From: Methanolobus sp.
GTDB lineage: Archaea; Halobacteriota; Methanosarcinia; Methanosarcinales; Methanosarcinaceae
NCBI RefSeq assembly: GCF_016278365.1
Contig: NZ_JADQBZ010000011.1
Span: 196,640-260,639, forward strand
Reading direction: 5' to 3'
DNA: 64,000 nucleotides
The position numbers were made by a program, and so were the translations under genes. The notes beneath the pieces are model-generated. The model was not told where the DNA came from. It saw only the letters and a program-made list of their open reading frames with translations, and made no database searches. Of this stretch, positions 55,640 through 64,000 are shown piece after piece (position 1 is the stretch's first letter; every line of letters starts with the position of its first letter).

Positions 55640-57091
55640 TTATTCTACATGAATAAACTTGAGCAGATTAGTACCCCCCGGCCGACCTCGCCCGGAAGGC
55701 TGTCCCTGTGTCAGAATGAACATATCACCCACACCCGCTGCCCCGGATTTCTTCAGATAATCGATGACCATATCCTCCCAATCATCCTTCAGTTCACTGA
55801 CAAACGTGGGATGGACAGCGTATTGAAGTGCCAGTTGCTCACATGTCTGAGAATTACGGCTGAATGCAAGTATCCACTTGTCCGGCCTGAAGCGGGAAAC
55901 ATTCCTTGCAGTCTTCCCTGAAACCGTGGGAGTCACCACATATCTGACCGGAAGGACCTGCAACGCATCATTTACCTGCATGGATATCATGTCCTCTACA
56001 CCCGGGCTCATCCGGTTCAGAGCCTTTTTCATGAGAGTGAGACCTTCTTTTGTATTGCTTCGCCATGCCTCAGTGGATCTTGCTATCTTCACCATTATCC
56101 GGACAGTCTCTACCGGGTATTTGCCTACAGCGGTCTCTGCAGATAACATGATAGCATCAGTGCCGTCAATGATAGCGTTTGCAACATCTGTGGCTTCCGC
56201 TCTTGTGGGGCGTATATTCTCTATCATGGACTCAAGCATCTGGGTCGCCGTGATCACAGGTTTGCTGAGAAGGTTGGCCTTATGTATGATATCCTTCTGG
56301 ACGATAGGCACATCCTGTATGGGAATCTCCACACCCAGATCCCCACGTGCTATCATAATACCATCACTTTCCATCATTATACTGTCAATGTTCCTGACAG
56401 CCTTTTCCCGTTCGATCTTGGAGACAATGAATATTTCATTCCCCCTCCTTGTCGCGTGGTCGCGCAGTTTCCTTATGTCTTCTCCTGATTCGATAAAAGA
56501 CACACCGAAGATATGCAGGCCTTCATCAAGTGCAAAATCAACTATTTCCAGATCCCTTTGTGTGACAGGATCAATGAATATACGAGCGCCGGGGAGGTTC
56601 AGGCCCTTGTTGGATGACAGGGGCCCGCCCACAACCACATCACAATAGACATCTTCACCTTCTGTGCCCGTACACTGCAATTGTATGAAACCGTCATTGA
56701 GATAAATTGGTTTGCCGGCCTGTACACTGTGCGATAACCGGTCATAGTTAACCGGGATGAGCGACTCAGTCCCTATGACATCCCGCGATGTGAGGATAAC
56801 TTTCTCCCCCTTTTTGAGGAATACAGGCTCCTTCTCAAAAGTACCTACCCTTATCTTGGGCCCCGGCAGGTCTGCCATTATTGCCACAACCCTGTTCAAT
56901 TCTGCCGATATCTTGCGTATCCGCCTGATCACTTCTCGCTGCTCCTCCATGTCCCCATGGGAGAAATTCAGCCGCGCCACATTCATGCCTTCAATTATCA
57001 ATTCCTTCAACACCTCTTCTGAGGAAGAGGCAGGGCCTATGGTACAGACGATCTTGGTTTTGTTATCCGGCAAATGCATAGTTTCATTCAT
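55640..57091 (-). CDS. pyk: Pyruvate kinase
   Basis: Last glycolytic step, PEP + ADP to pyruvate + ATP. 483 residues. KTKIVCTIGPASSSEEVL, GMNVARLNFSHGDMEEQ, IMADLPGPKIRVG, IVSKIEREKAVRN (catalytic Lys), IMIARGDLGVEIP, VITATQMLESMIE and the C-terminal allosteric-type domain ending QGQPSGRGRPGGTN are seen. It is divergent from the lactate-dehydrogenase-like gene, across about 154 bp, which links pyruvate supply to a pyruvate/lactate redox enzyme. Confidence 0.96.
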   Translation of the reverse strand: MNETMHLPDNKTKIVCTIGPASSSEEVLKELIIEGMNVARLNFSHGDMEEQREVIRRIRKISAELNRVVAIMADLPGPKIRVGTFEKEPVFLKKGEKVILTSRDVIGTESLIPVNYDRLSHSVQAGKPIYLNDGFIQLQCTGTEGEDVYCDVVVGGPLSSNKGLNLPGARIFIDPVTQRDLEIVDFALDEGLHIFGVSFIESGEDIRKLRDHATRRGNEIFIVSKIEREKAVRNIDSIMMESDGIMIARGDLGVEIPIQDVPIVQKDIIHKANLLSKPVITATQMLESMIENIRPTRAEATDVANAIIDGTDAIMLSAETAVGKYPVETVRIMVKIARSTEAWRSNTKEGLTLMKKALNRMSPGVEDMISMQVNDALQVLPVRYVVTPTVSGKTARNVSRFRPDKWILAFSRNSQTCEQLALQYAVHPTFVSELKDDWEDMVIDYLKKSGAAGVGDMFILTQGQPSGRGRPGGTNLLKFIHVE

Positions 57092-57245
57092 CCTCTTTCA
57101 CACCCTTGATATTACGTAATATGGAACTGATTGGATTAAGGCTTATTCTGCAGTATTCAAGCGCATTTATATAGGCAGGATTTAAATGGAACTATATTGA
57201 AAATAATTATAGAGATCACATAATAATGAAAATTGGGAGATTAGC

Positions 57246-60200
57246 ATGGTAAATACGACCTATGAGTTAAAGGATGAACAAAAACAAGAGCTTTCATCCA
57301 TGTTTGGGAAAGGGGTTAATTTCAGCGAAAAGGAAAGACATTTCTATACCCATGATGTTGGTGCACTGCCATCCCTTGTGAAAAGGATGCTAGGCAATAC
57401 AAAACCTGCTGCAATTGTGAAAGTATTGAATGAGGAGGATGCTGTCAAGCTTGTGAACTTCGCACGCCGGCACAGTATTCCCCTTGTGCCAAGAGCAGGC
57501 GCTTCTTCCGGCTATGGGGGCGTCATTCCCACAAAAGGAGGCATAATAGCTGATATGACCCCGATGAGAAAAATAATCAGCATCGATAAAGACAAACTAC
57601 GGGTCACTGTGGGAGCGGGAATCATCTGGTATGACCTTGAAACAAAACTGAACGAAGAAGGTCTGTCAGTACAGGCCGTTCCGTCAAGTGCATTATCCGC
57701 GACTGTGGGTGGCTGGCTTGCCCAGAATGGTGTAGGCTATGGGAGTTATGAGTACGGCTGGTCACAGGACACCATGGAGTCTGCACGTGTGGTACTGCCA
57801 AATGGTGAGGTCAGGGACTTCTCAGGTGACGAGCTTGGAAAGATCGTTGGTACCATGGGGACTGTCGGAATAATCACACAGGTAACCCTGCGGGTCAGAG
57901 AGCATGAGAAGAATGCTGCCATTTCTGCACAATTCCCGGATGCCCAGAGCATGCAGGCAGCCATTGAAAAAGTGGGCCAGAAAAAGATCCCGATATGGGC
58001 TATCTCTTTCCTGAACCCGCAATGGGCAAATATGAAAAACCAGGCTCCGCCTAAAACTCACTATGGAGAGCCGGTGGACAATCACAGGCCACAGCTGCCT
58101 GAGTCGTACATATGTAATTTCGTGTACCCTGCATCAAGAGATGTCAGTGGCCTTCAGGATATTATCAGAGAGGCAGGTGGAGAAGTACTGCCGCAAGAGA
58201 TAGCAGAGCATGAGATAGAGGAATGGTTCAGGTCCATGAAGGTCAAGAGACTTGGCCCGTCCTTTATCCCTGCAGAAGTGGTCGTGCCTGTGAACAAGAT
58301 CGGATCCGTATTCGATGATATCGGCAGGAAGATAGGTCTTCCGGTGTTGGTTGAAGGTATGGTCGTGAAAGGTGATGAAGCTGTCATGCTATGCTTCATA
58401 CCCCATTCGGAAAGGTCTTTCAGGTACAACCTTGCATTCCCACTGGCCCTGAGCATCGTGAAGATAGCAGAGGACAACGGAGGAAGGATCTATTCATCAG
58501 GCCTTTACTTCTCGAAACAGGCAGAGAAGGTCTTCGGTGGAAGGCTGGCAAAGATACGGGAGCTCAAGAAGAGTACAGATCCCAATGACATCATGAATCC
58601 TGAGACACTGACAGGCAAGCCGCTGATGCAGACAGGGCTCTCTTTTGCAAAAGCCTTTGAACCGATGGCACGCGCCATGGGTAATGTGTCAGGGGTCAGC
58701 CAGCAGGATTTCAGGGAAGAGAAGGGCATACCTGGAGATATCGTCTCACATGCTTTCACCTGCGCACAGTGTGGCTACTGTGTTAACGAGTGTGACCAGT
58801 ACTATGGAAGGGGATGGGAATCCCAGTCACCAAGAGGAAAATGGTTCTTCCTTAAGGAGTACTTTGCAGGAAGGATGGAACTTGACCAGGAACAGGCTGA
58901 TACTTTCCTTGCGTGTACCACCTGTGAGATGTGCGACCATTACTGCCAGCTGGACCTGCCTATCGAGCGCTCCTGGATGACCCTCAGGGAGAACCTTGTC
59001 CAGAAGAAGAAGATGATGACCATCCCGCCTTTCGAGATTATGGCACAGAGCCTTGAGAGAGAAAGGAACATCTGGGCTAATTACAAGAAAGACAGGGACA
59101 TGTGGGTGCCAGATGACATCAGGGCCAAAATCAAGGACAAGGCAGAGATTGCCTATTTCGCAGGGTGTACTGCATCATTTGTCGAAAAGGATGTGGCTGT
59201 AGGTACCGTGCGCCTGCTTGATGAGGCGGGAGTGGAATTCACATATCTCGGGGACAAGGAATCATGCTGTGGAATACCGATGCTTGTAGCAGGGAAGTGG
59301 GACCTCTTTGAGAAAATAATGAAGATGAACACCGCCAATATGCAGAAGAAAGGTGTGAAAACGGTTGTAACGTCCTGTCCCGCATGCCTGCTCATGTGGA
59401 GGACCATATATCCCCAATGGGCGGAAAAGCTGGGAATAGATTATGGTATTGAAGCAAAGCATTACTCAGAGATATTGGTGGATAAGCTGGATGTGCTCAG
59501 GCCTAAGTTCAAGCAGCCTTTGAACAAAGTAGTAGCATGGCACGATTCATGCCACATCGGCAGGGCGGGTGCCGGCATATACGATGCTCCCAGAGAATTG
59601 CTCAAGGCCATACCGGGAGTAGAGTTCAGGGAAATGGAGCATAACAGGGAAAGAGCTCTGTGCTGCGGTTCTGTTGTGACACTTATCGATGAACCGAAGG
59701 TCGCGAGTAAGATAGGCAATGTCCGCCTTCAGGAAGCAAAAGACCAGAAAGCGGACATTATGGCTGCACTCTGCCCTTGCTGCCTTGTGCAGTTCAGGGT
59801 CGCTGCAAAGGATAATAATGTAAACATAGAGATACAGGACCTTGGAGCACTTGCAGCCCGCAGCCTTGGATACGACATCCCCGATACCACCAATGTGGCA
59901 CTTGAAGCATGGGTCACATTCGAGAAAATGATCGAGCTGATGGAGCCGGAGAACATGACAGAGATGATGGTGGAGCTCTTGCCTGACATGATAGGTGCAA
60001 TGCCTTCATACATGAGGGCCATGATGAAGACCGTAAAGTACGTGCCGGGCATGGATGCGCTGATGAAGCCCATGATGCCGAGAATGATGCCACTGCTCAT
60101 GCCGTCCCTGATGCCCAAGGTGATGCCAAAGATGCTCATAGCAGTAGAAAAGAGAGTACCTATGCCGGCTCATATGAAGGAGCAGATGCCAGACCTTATG

Positions 60201-60293
60201 CCTGCAGCAATGGGGAATCTGATGCCCAACATGCTGCCTCAGATAGCACCATTGCTGACACCGAAAATGATAGAGTATATAAAAGCGAATTAA
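57246..60293 (+). CDS. Fused FAD-linked oxidase / Fe-S / CCG-domain protein (D-lactate dehydrogenase-like) with Met-rich tail
   Basis: 1015 residues. An FAD-binding type 4 domain (about 40-220: VPRAGASSGYGGVIPTKGG, AVPSSALSATVGGWLAQNG) and FAD-oxidase C-terminal domain (about 225-465) are followed by two 4Fe-4S motifs (CAQCGYCVNECDQYY near 506; CTTCEMCDHYCQLDLP near 557) and two CCG cysteine domains (YFAGCTASFVEKDV, KESCCGIP, CPACLLMW; then WHDSCHIGR, ALCCGSVV, CPCCLVQF). This is the GlcD+GlpC/LldE-type fusion that oxidises D-lactate or a similar 2-hydroxyacid. The last ~110 residues are very unusual: about 25 methionines in LMP/MMP repeats. Confidence 0.9.
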   Translation: MVNTTYELKDEQKQELSSMFGKGVNFSEKERHFYTHDVGALPSLVKRMLGNTKPAAIVKVLNEEDAVKLVNFARRHSIPLVPRAGASSGYGGVIPTKGGIIADMTPMRKIISIDKDKLRVTVGAGIIWYDLETKLNEEGLSVQAVPSSALSATVGGWLAQNGVGYGSYEYGWSQDTMESARVVLPNGEVRDFSGDELGKIVGTMGTVGIITQVTLRVREHEKNAAISAQFPDAQSMQAAIEKVGQKKIPIWAISFLNPQWANMKNQAPPKTHYGEPVDNHRPQLPESYICNFVYPASRDVSGLQDIIREAGGEVLPQEIAEHEIEEWFRSMKVKRLGPSFIPAEVVVPVNKIGSVFDDIGRKIGLPVLVEGMVVKGDEAVMLCFIPHSERSFRYNLAFPLALSIVKIAEDNGGRIYSSGLYFSKQAEKVFGGRLAKIRELKKSTDPNDIMNPETLTGKPLMQTGLSFAKAFEPMARAMGNVSGVSQQDFREEKGIPGDIVSHAFTCAQCGYCVNECDQYYGRGWESQSPRGKWFFLKEYFAGRMELDQEQADTFLACTTCEMCDHYCQLDLPIERSWMTLRENLVQKKKMMTIPPFEIMAQSLERERNIWANYKKDRDMWVPDDIRAKIKDKAEIAYFAGCTASFVEKDVAVGTVRLLDEAGVEFTYLGDKESCCGIPMLVAGKWDLFEKIMKMNTANMQKKGVKTVVTSCPACLLMWRTIYPQWAEKLGIDYGIEAKHYSEILVDKLDVLRPKFKQPLNKVVAWHDSCHIGRAGAGIYDAPRELLKAIPGVEFREMEHNRERALCCGSVVTLIDEPKVASKIGNVRLQEAKDQKADIMAALCPCCLVQFRVAAKDNNVNIEIQDLGALAARSLGYDIPDTTNVALEAWVTFEKMIELMEPENMTEMMVELLPDMIGAMPSYMRAMMKTVKYVPGMDALMKPMMPRMMPLLMPSLMPKVMPKMLIAVEKRVPMPAHMKEQMPDLMPAAMGNLMPNMLPQIAPLLTPKMIEYIKAN

Positions 60294-60314
60294 AGAAAAA
60301 AGAGTAAATGAAAA

Positions 60315-60340
60315 GGATAAAGGCGAGCTGTCCTTTATCC
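60315..60340. terminator. Bidirectional hairpin between the dehydrogenase-like gene and the small Cys protein
   Basis: GGATAAAGG (60315-60323) pairs perfectly with CCTTTATCC (60332-60340). On the minus strand it stops just after the 60346 gene; TTTTTT at 60350-60355 lies just downstream on the plus strand. Confidence 0.6.
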
Positions 60341-60345
60341 GGTTC

Positions 60346-60543
60346 TCACTTTTTTGGTATTGGCTTATCCGGCGTGACACCGTAATATTTTGTCCTTGCC
60401 TTGCCCCATATGCATCCTTTCTTCCCTACTATCTTCAGTTCGATGTTCTGCAAGGTCCTGCACAGGCTGTTCCCGGCACGTGCTCCTTTACAAATAAAGC
60501 AATAGTTCTCACAGAATACCGGAGCTTTTTTCTGATCTGACAT
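60346..60543 (-). CDS. Small cysteine-containing conserved protein
   Basis: 65 residues: VFCENYCFICKGARAGNSLC with CxxxCxxC...C, then CRTLQNIELKIVGKKGCIWG and a basic tail ending PDKPIPKK. The cysteines suggest a metal or Fe-S site. GAGGTG lies directly upstream of ATG 60543, so translation is well supported despite the size. It follows the flavodoxin gene after 28 nt, so it may act with it in electron transfer. Family not recognised by name. Confidence 0.75.
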   Translation of the reverse strand: MSDQKKAPVFCENYCFICKGARAGNSLCRTLQNIELKIVGKKGCIWGKARTKYYGVTPDKPIPKK

Positions 60544-60571
60544 GGGACACCTCTGTTAATTTGCTTATTGC

Positions 60572-61069
60572 TTACTTAGCCTTGGACTGGATGTCCCTGG
60601 CAAACTCGCGTGCTTTCCGGAGACGGCTTTCGTCAGGCTGTCCCTTGGTGGACGGACCCATCTCACCGAATGCTTTCATTTGAGGGTCTTCTGCTTTTAA
60701 CAGCATATCGATAACAGGCTGGGCAAGTTCACCCTGACAGTCGAATGTTCCAAGGAGATTTGCATCTGCTGCTGTTTGCTGGGCTGAGCCTGTCCACGAA
60801 TGGATAGCTTCAAATCCTTCGGGAACAGCGTGAGTCATGAATATTGCAATGTTCTTGCCTTTTGTATTCCCGGATAAGAATTCTTTCATTTTGGGAGGAA
60901 TGTCAAACTGCAATACAGGGAAACCTATGAAAGCAAGATCATAACCTTCAAGGCTCGTAACTTCTGATAATGCTTTAATTTCTTTTTCCCCTGCAAGCTC
61001 TCCATAGATCGCTTCAGCTACTTTCTTTGTATTTCCGCTCTGTGACATGTATGTTACAAGTGTTTTCAT
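60572..61069 (-). CDS. Flavodoxin-family protein
   Basis: 165 residues. The FMN phosphate loop is TYMSQSGNTKKVAEAIYGEL at the N-terminus, followed by YDLAFIGFPVLQFDIPPKMK and IAIFMTHAVPEGFEAIHSW, the strands that hold the isoalloxazine. The C-terminus is helical and basic. In methanogens such flavodoxins carry electrons when iron is short or serve flavin-dependent enzymes. It is upstream of the small Cys protein in a two-gene operon. Confidence 0.9.
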   Translation of the reverse strand: MKTLVTYMSQSGNTKKVAEAIYGELAGEKEIKALSEVTSLEGYDLAFIGFPVLQFDIPPKMKEFLSGNTKGKNIAIFMTHAVPEGFEAIHSWTGSAQQTAADANLLGTFDCQGELAQPVIDMLLKAEDPQMKAFGEMGPSTKGQPDESRLRKAREFARDIQSKAK

Positions 61070-61355
61070 ATCGATTCCTTCTTTTAGTTGGTATCCTATA
61101 TTTGGCTTCTACATATTAATATAGATGAGCGTTACAAAAATATACCTGGTTTGGGAAAGTACAAAATGATAACTCTTAGCCACGTAATACTAGATGATAT
61201 GAAACAACGATATATTTTGCAGGACAAACGTATTATGCTTTTATGACCACATATAATAGTCACTGGATACTAAAAGAAAATTTGAAATAGCGGACAGACA
61301 GATACACCACCTGAATCAATGTCAGTGCCTGAGAAAGTTATTCCGGAGGAAGATC

Positions 61356-62054
61356 ATGGGTTTATTCAACAGAATGGGAATCGTAGTTAAGTCTAAAATG
61401 AACAAGCTGGTCAATAAGATGGAAGACCCGAGAGAAACGCTTGATTATTCTTACGAGAAGCAGCTTGAGATGCTGCAGAATGTTAAACGGGGAGTTGCTG
61501 AGGTAACTACCTCAAAGAAGAGGCTCCAGTTGCAGCGCTCAAAGCTCCAGCAAAGCATGGAAAAACTTGATGCACAGGCAAAGGAAGCCATCAATGCCGA
61601 CAGGGAGGACCTGGCAAGACTGGCTCTTGAGAGAAAGAGCTCATTGGCCACCCAGATCCAGGGCCTCGATACACAGATAGAGGAACTGGAAAAGGAGCAG
61701 GAGAAACTTGTCGCAGCCGAGAAGCGCCTTTCGACCAAAGTAGAGGTATTCAGGACACGGAAAGAGACCATCAAGGCACAGTACTCTGCTGCCGAGGCCC
61801 AGGTCAAGATAAGTGAATCCGTTTCAGGGATAAGCGAGGAAATGGCTGATATCGGCCTTGCGATAGACCGTGCGGAGAACAAGACAGAAGATATGAAGGC
61901 CCGCGCTTCAGCACTTGATGAACTCATCGAGACCGGCACACTGGAAGATTTCACAAGCAGCGGGGATGACATAGACCGGGAACTTGCAAAGATCAATGCA
62001 CAATCAGGTGTGGACAGCGAGCTTGCAAGACTGAAGAAGGAGGCGGGGAAATGA
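61356..62054 (+). CDS. pspA: PspA/IM30 (ESCRT-III-like) membrane-protecting protein
   Basis: 232 residues, nearly all helix: GLFNRMGIVVKSKMNKLVNK (the amphipathic membrane-binding helix and first family motif), EDPRETLDYSYEKQLEMLQN, then a long coiled coil (ALERKSSLATQIQGLDTQIE, LEKEQEKLVAAEKRLSTKVE). PspA assembles on damaged membranes. GGAGGAAGATC just before the ATG is a near-perfect ribosome site. It overlaps pspAA by 4 nt. Confidence 0.95.
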   Translation: MGLFNRMGIVVKSKMNKLVNKMEDPRETLDYSYEKQLEMLQNVKRGVAEVTTSKKRLQLQRSKLQQSMEKLDAQAKEAINADREDLARLALERKSSLATQIQGLDTQIEELEKEQEKLVAAEKRLSTKVEVFRTRKETIKAQYSAAEAQVKISESVSGISEEMADIGLAIDRAENKTEDMKARASALDELIETGTLEDFTSSGDDIDRELAKINAQSGVDSELARLKKEAGK

Positions 62055-62329
62055 TAATACGGATATCCGAAGAAGGACAATACCAGGTTCCAAGCAGTCT
62101 CTTTGATGAATTGAACGTCATTGATAACAGAATAGTGGAACTTGTGGTCAATGGAAATGAGAAAGAGTACAAAGCCGAACTCTTAAATCTGTTGAACTGC
62201 ATTCGTTCAAATGGGAAGAAGCTTGATGATGCCGACATCAGGGAATCAGACGTCATCGTCCCGCCAGACGACCTGACCCTGAAAGAGGCAAGGGAGATCT
62301 TTACAGGCGACGGATTACTTGAAGGCTGA
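62051..62329 (+). CDS. PspAA-domain protein
   Basis: 92 residues: MIIRISEEGQYQVPSSLFDE, LNVIDNRIVELVVNGNEKEY, and the C-terminal RESDVIVPPDDLTLKEAREIF, which is the PspAA (PspA-associated) signature. Known in prokaryotic Psp systems as a small partner of PspA. Coupled to pspA by a 4-nt overlap, and its end meets the convergent PspAB gene 5 nt later. Confidence 0.9.
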   Translation: MIIRISEEGQYQVPSSLFDELNVIDNRIVELVVNGNEKEYKAELLNLLNCIRSNGKKLDDADIRESDVIVPPDDLTLKEAREIFTGDGLLEG

Positions 62330-62334
62330 ACTGC

Positions 62335-62907
62335 TCAGAATGGCATTCCCCATAGAGGATGCCATTTTTCCAGATCTTTCTCAACGGGTAGTTCTTTCTC
62401 TATGAGAGATTTGAGCCTCATTTCCATGGAGTTGTCCCTTTTGTTCTTTTCCCGGGGTACAAATGGATAATAACTTCCCTGCTTGAAGTTGTATATCCAG
62501 TAGACAGGGCCGTTGCTCTCGAACCTGTACACGGCGCATAGCAACTGTTCACCGAAGTCACTTTCGATAAGGGTCTGGGAGACCATGTGTATAGTCGTTA
62601 CAAGGTCTTCAAAATCAGTGTCTTTGAGAATCACCCATAGAAAATTATACTCATCCTTCTCAAGCCTGTAGTCAGTGCCTGTTTCAGCTGCACTGTACTT
62701 AAGCAGGCCTTCTATCTCTTCCCTGACCGTCTGGTAACTTGACATAGCCATAGACTTGAAGCAGATACCTGCAGAACTTGAAGGCACCAGGCCCAGGTTC
62801 AGCTCCATGGTCACCACGGCAGTAGATATCGCAAAGAGACGGTCAGTATTTGCTTTAGGCAGTTTGCTCTTTCCAAGCACAGAGTCGAACATATCGCGCA
62901 GACCCAT
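62335..62907 (-). CDS. PspAB-type (HtpX-associated) protein
   Basis: 190 residues. MGLRDMFDSVLGKSKLPKAN, LFAISTAVVTMELNLGLVPS, DEYNFLWVILKDTDFEDLVT and VYWIYNFKQGSYYPFVP match the family described as PspAB, which is found beside HtpX. It overlaps htpX by one base (TGATG-type junction), so it is translationally coupled. No enzymatic motif is visible. Confidence 0.88.
   Translation of the reverse strand: MGLRDMFDSVLGKSKLPKANTDRLFAISTAVVTMELNLGLVPSSSAGICFKSMAMSSYQTVREEIEGLLKYSAAETGTDYRLEKDEYNFLWVILKDTDFEDLVTTIHMVSQTLIESDFGEQLLCAVYRFESNGPVYWIYNFKQGSYYPFVPREKNKRDNSMEMRLKSLIEKELPVEKDLEKWHPLWGMPF
62339..62369 (+). terminator. Terminator of the pspA operon inside the end of the PspAB gene
   Basis: AATGGCAT (62339-62346) pairs with ATGCCATT (62359-62366), with TTTTT at 62365-62369. 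The stem also encodes the last residues of the convergent gene (WGMPF). Confidence 0.65.
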
Positions 62908-63785
62908 CAGGACTCCATCTCCCTCTGCATCTTTTCAAGTGCTGCTATACGCTTTTCCATTGAAGGGTGAGTGGAGAAGAGGTTCATTATGGAACCCGAG
63001 ACCGCCGGGATGATAAAGAATGCATTCATTCCTTCGACCTTTCTCAGGTCTTCCGTGGGTATCCGTGGCATAACATCGCTTATCTTCATTAATGCAGAGG
63101 TGAGGTTGGCAGGGTTCCCGGTGATCATGGCTGCACCCCTGTCAGCAGCGAATTCACGATAGCGTGAAAGGGCGCGGATGAGCAGGAAACTGACCAGCCA
63201 TACGCCGATAGAGACAAGCCAGATCACAATAATATTTCCTCCACCTTTCCTGTTGTTCCCGAAACCTCCAAAATACATGCTGTACCTCACAAAAAAGAAG
63301 GCGACAGTGGAGAGGAAACTGGCAATGGTCAGTATGGTCATATCCCGGTTCTTAACATGGCTCAGCTCATGAGCAAGCACGGCCTCAAGCTCTCCCTGGT
63401 TGAGCCTGTCCATCAATCCGGTAGTGACTGCAACTACAGCACTGCCCGGACTCTTTCCGGTAGCAAAGGCATTTGGGACAGGAGTCCTTACAATAGCTAT
63501 CCGGGGTTTTGGCAGGTCGGCCATGGCACAAAGCCGTGTCACTGTCTGATGAATTTTAGGTTCCTCTTCTTCTGAGACCACTGTCGCTTTCATGGACCAC
63601 AGGACCAGCCGGTCAGAATAGTAGTATTGCAGCCCCATGAACAGACCTATAAAGAGTAGCATGACTCCCATCGAAGTCCCCATAGAAGCGAGGAATGCAA
63701 GGAAGAGCAGATACACTGCAGCCAGCAGGAACATCGTCAGGACCATCCTTCCTTCCAGCCCCATATCCCTTTTCCATTTTACCAT
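62907..63785 (-). CDS. htpX: HtpX, M48-family membrane zinc metalloprotease
   Basis: 292 residues. Two N-terminal transmembrane helices (about 14-50), then the zinc site VLAHELSHVKNRDM (HExxH near residue 138), further helices near 160-200, and the distal ligand region RYREFAADRGAAMITG. HtpX removes misfolded membrane proteins. With PspAB in the same operon and PspA-PspAA facing it, this is an envelope stress locus. A TATA-like TATAAATATA lies upstream at about 63883-63892. Confidence 0.95.
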   Translation of the reverse strand: MVKWKRDMGLEGRMVLTMFLLAAVYLLFLAFLASMGTSMGVMLLFIGLFMGLQYYYSDRLVLWSMKATVVSEEEEPKIHQTVTRLCAMADLPKPRIAIVRTPVPNAFATGKSPGSAVVAVTTGLMDRLNQGELEAVLAHELSHVKNRDMTILTIASFLSTVAFFFVRYSMYFGGFGNNRKGGGNIIVIWLVSIGVWLVSFLLIRALSRYREFAADRGAAMITGNPANLTSALMKISDVMPRIPTEDLRKVEGMNAFFIIPAVSGSIMNLFSTHPSMEKRIAALEKMQREMES

Positions 63786-63945
63786 ACTTGAAGCCTCAGT
63801 TTTATCATTGATAGCATATACATTTCTGGTTTAATAGGGTTTTACATGATATAACCTTTTATCAGGAAAATTTTTCTTGTAGTATAAATATATTTAACCT
63901 TTTTCAGTATGAGACATTTTGCCAGGCAACAGAGAGCATAAATCT

Positions 63946-64000
63946 GTCAACGACTCCCGACTGAAGTCGGGAGCTTGCACTTCAAGTTCTCAGCTTCCTG
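63946..64000 (-). mobile_element. Terminal segment of an IS200/IS605 (IS1341-type) element, continuing beyond the window
   Basis: CTCCCGACT (63954-63962) and AGTCGGGAG (63965-63973) form a 9-bp hairpin, followed on the minus strand by TCG and TTGAC (63950-63946). This matches the right end of archaeal IS605/IS1341 elements, where a TnpB gene is followed by such a hairpin and the cleavage sequence TTGAC. The body (tnpB with its omega RNA) would lie to the right of base 64000 on the minus strand. No transposase coding is visible here. Confidence 0.55.

Overview
The window is archaeal and fits a methylotrophic-type methanogen of the Methanosarcinaceae (Methanolobus/Methanococcoides/Methanomethylovorans-like; genus not decidable here). 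The evidence is the split archaeal RNA polymerase operon (rpoH-B2-B1-A1-A2) followed by L30e, NusA, S12, S7, EF-2, EF-1alpha and S10; archaeal CoA synthesis genes (pantoate kinase, phosphopantothenate synthetase); an archaellin; a FilR1-type methanogen regulator; a geranylgeranyl-reductase-family lipid enzyme; a small siroheme sulfite reductase; PGF-pre-PGF surface proteins; TATA-box promoters; and GGAGGTG-type ribosome sites. No methanogenesis gene lies in the window.

Layout. 0-5.3 kb: the 3' part of a secreted subtilisin-like protein, then kae1, bud32, rdgB and a membrane-anchored protein. 5.4-14.6 kb: mostly minus-strand genes (archaellin, cyclase-type hydrolase, PHP phosphoesterase, TPR protein, FtsJ/RlmE methyltransferase, Vms1-like ribosome rescue factor, a formylglycine-enzyme-like lipoprotein, a GNAT enzyme) plus a plus-strand orphan binding protein. 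15-21.2 kb: a CoA operon (coaBC, pok, pps), an HD hydrolase, then 5'-deoxyadenosine/SAH deaminase and SAH hydrolase. 21.4-35.1 kb: tRNA-Lys and the transcription/translation operon. 35.2-40.2 kb: nadA and a sulfur-transfer group (ThiF/MoeB-like E1, Cys-tailed HTH regulator, cysteine desulfurase, FdhD, MoaD/ThiS-like carrier), then tRNA-Arg. 40.2-44.8 kb: FilR1 regulator, structured intergenic RNA candidates, HAD phosphatase, GGR-family oxidoreductase, ACT regulator. 45-50 kb: (homo)citrate-synthase-family enzyme, isocitrate/isopropylmalate-type dehydrogenase, TatD-like hydrolase, glycerate kinase. 50-55.5 kb: decayed genes, PspC, then an HxlR regulator / sulfite reductase / CGGC protein / ferredoxin / GXGXG protein island facing a PhnD-type sensor kinase. 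55.6-63.8 kb: pyruvate kinase, a fused FAD/Fe-S lactate-dehydrogenase-like protein with a methionine-rich tail, flavodoxin, and a PspA-PspAA / PspAB-HtpX membrane stress group. The right edge carries the terminal hairpin of an IS200/IS605-type element.

The least expected signal concerns start codons. Three genes (rpoB2, a HAD phosphatase, a CGGC protein) have no ATG, GTG or TTG where their conserved N-terminus requires one, yet each has an ATA codon 8-9 nt after a good Shine-Dalgarno sequence; fdhD shows the same arrangement with ATC. Other leads are a closed ~110-nt structured RNA candidate at 42.1 kb, the sulfite reductase island, a natural split of the usually fused kae1-bud32, and several frameshifted pseudogenes.
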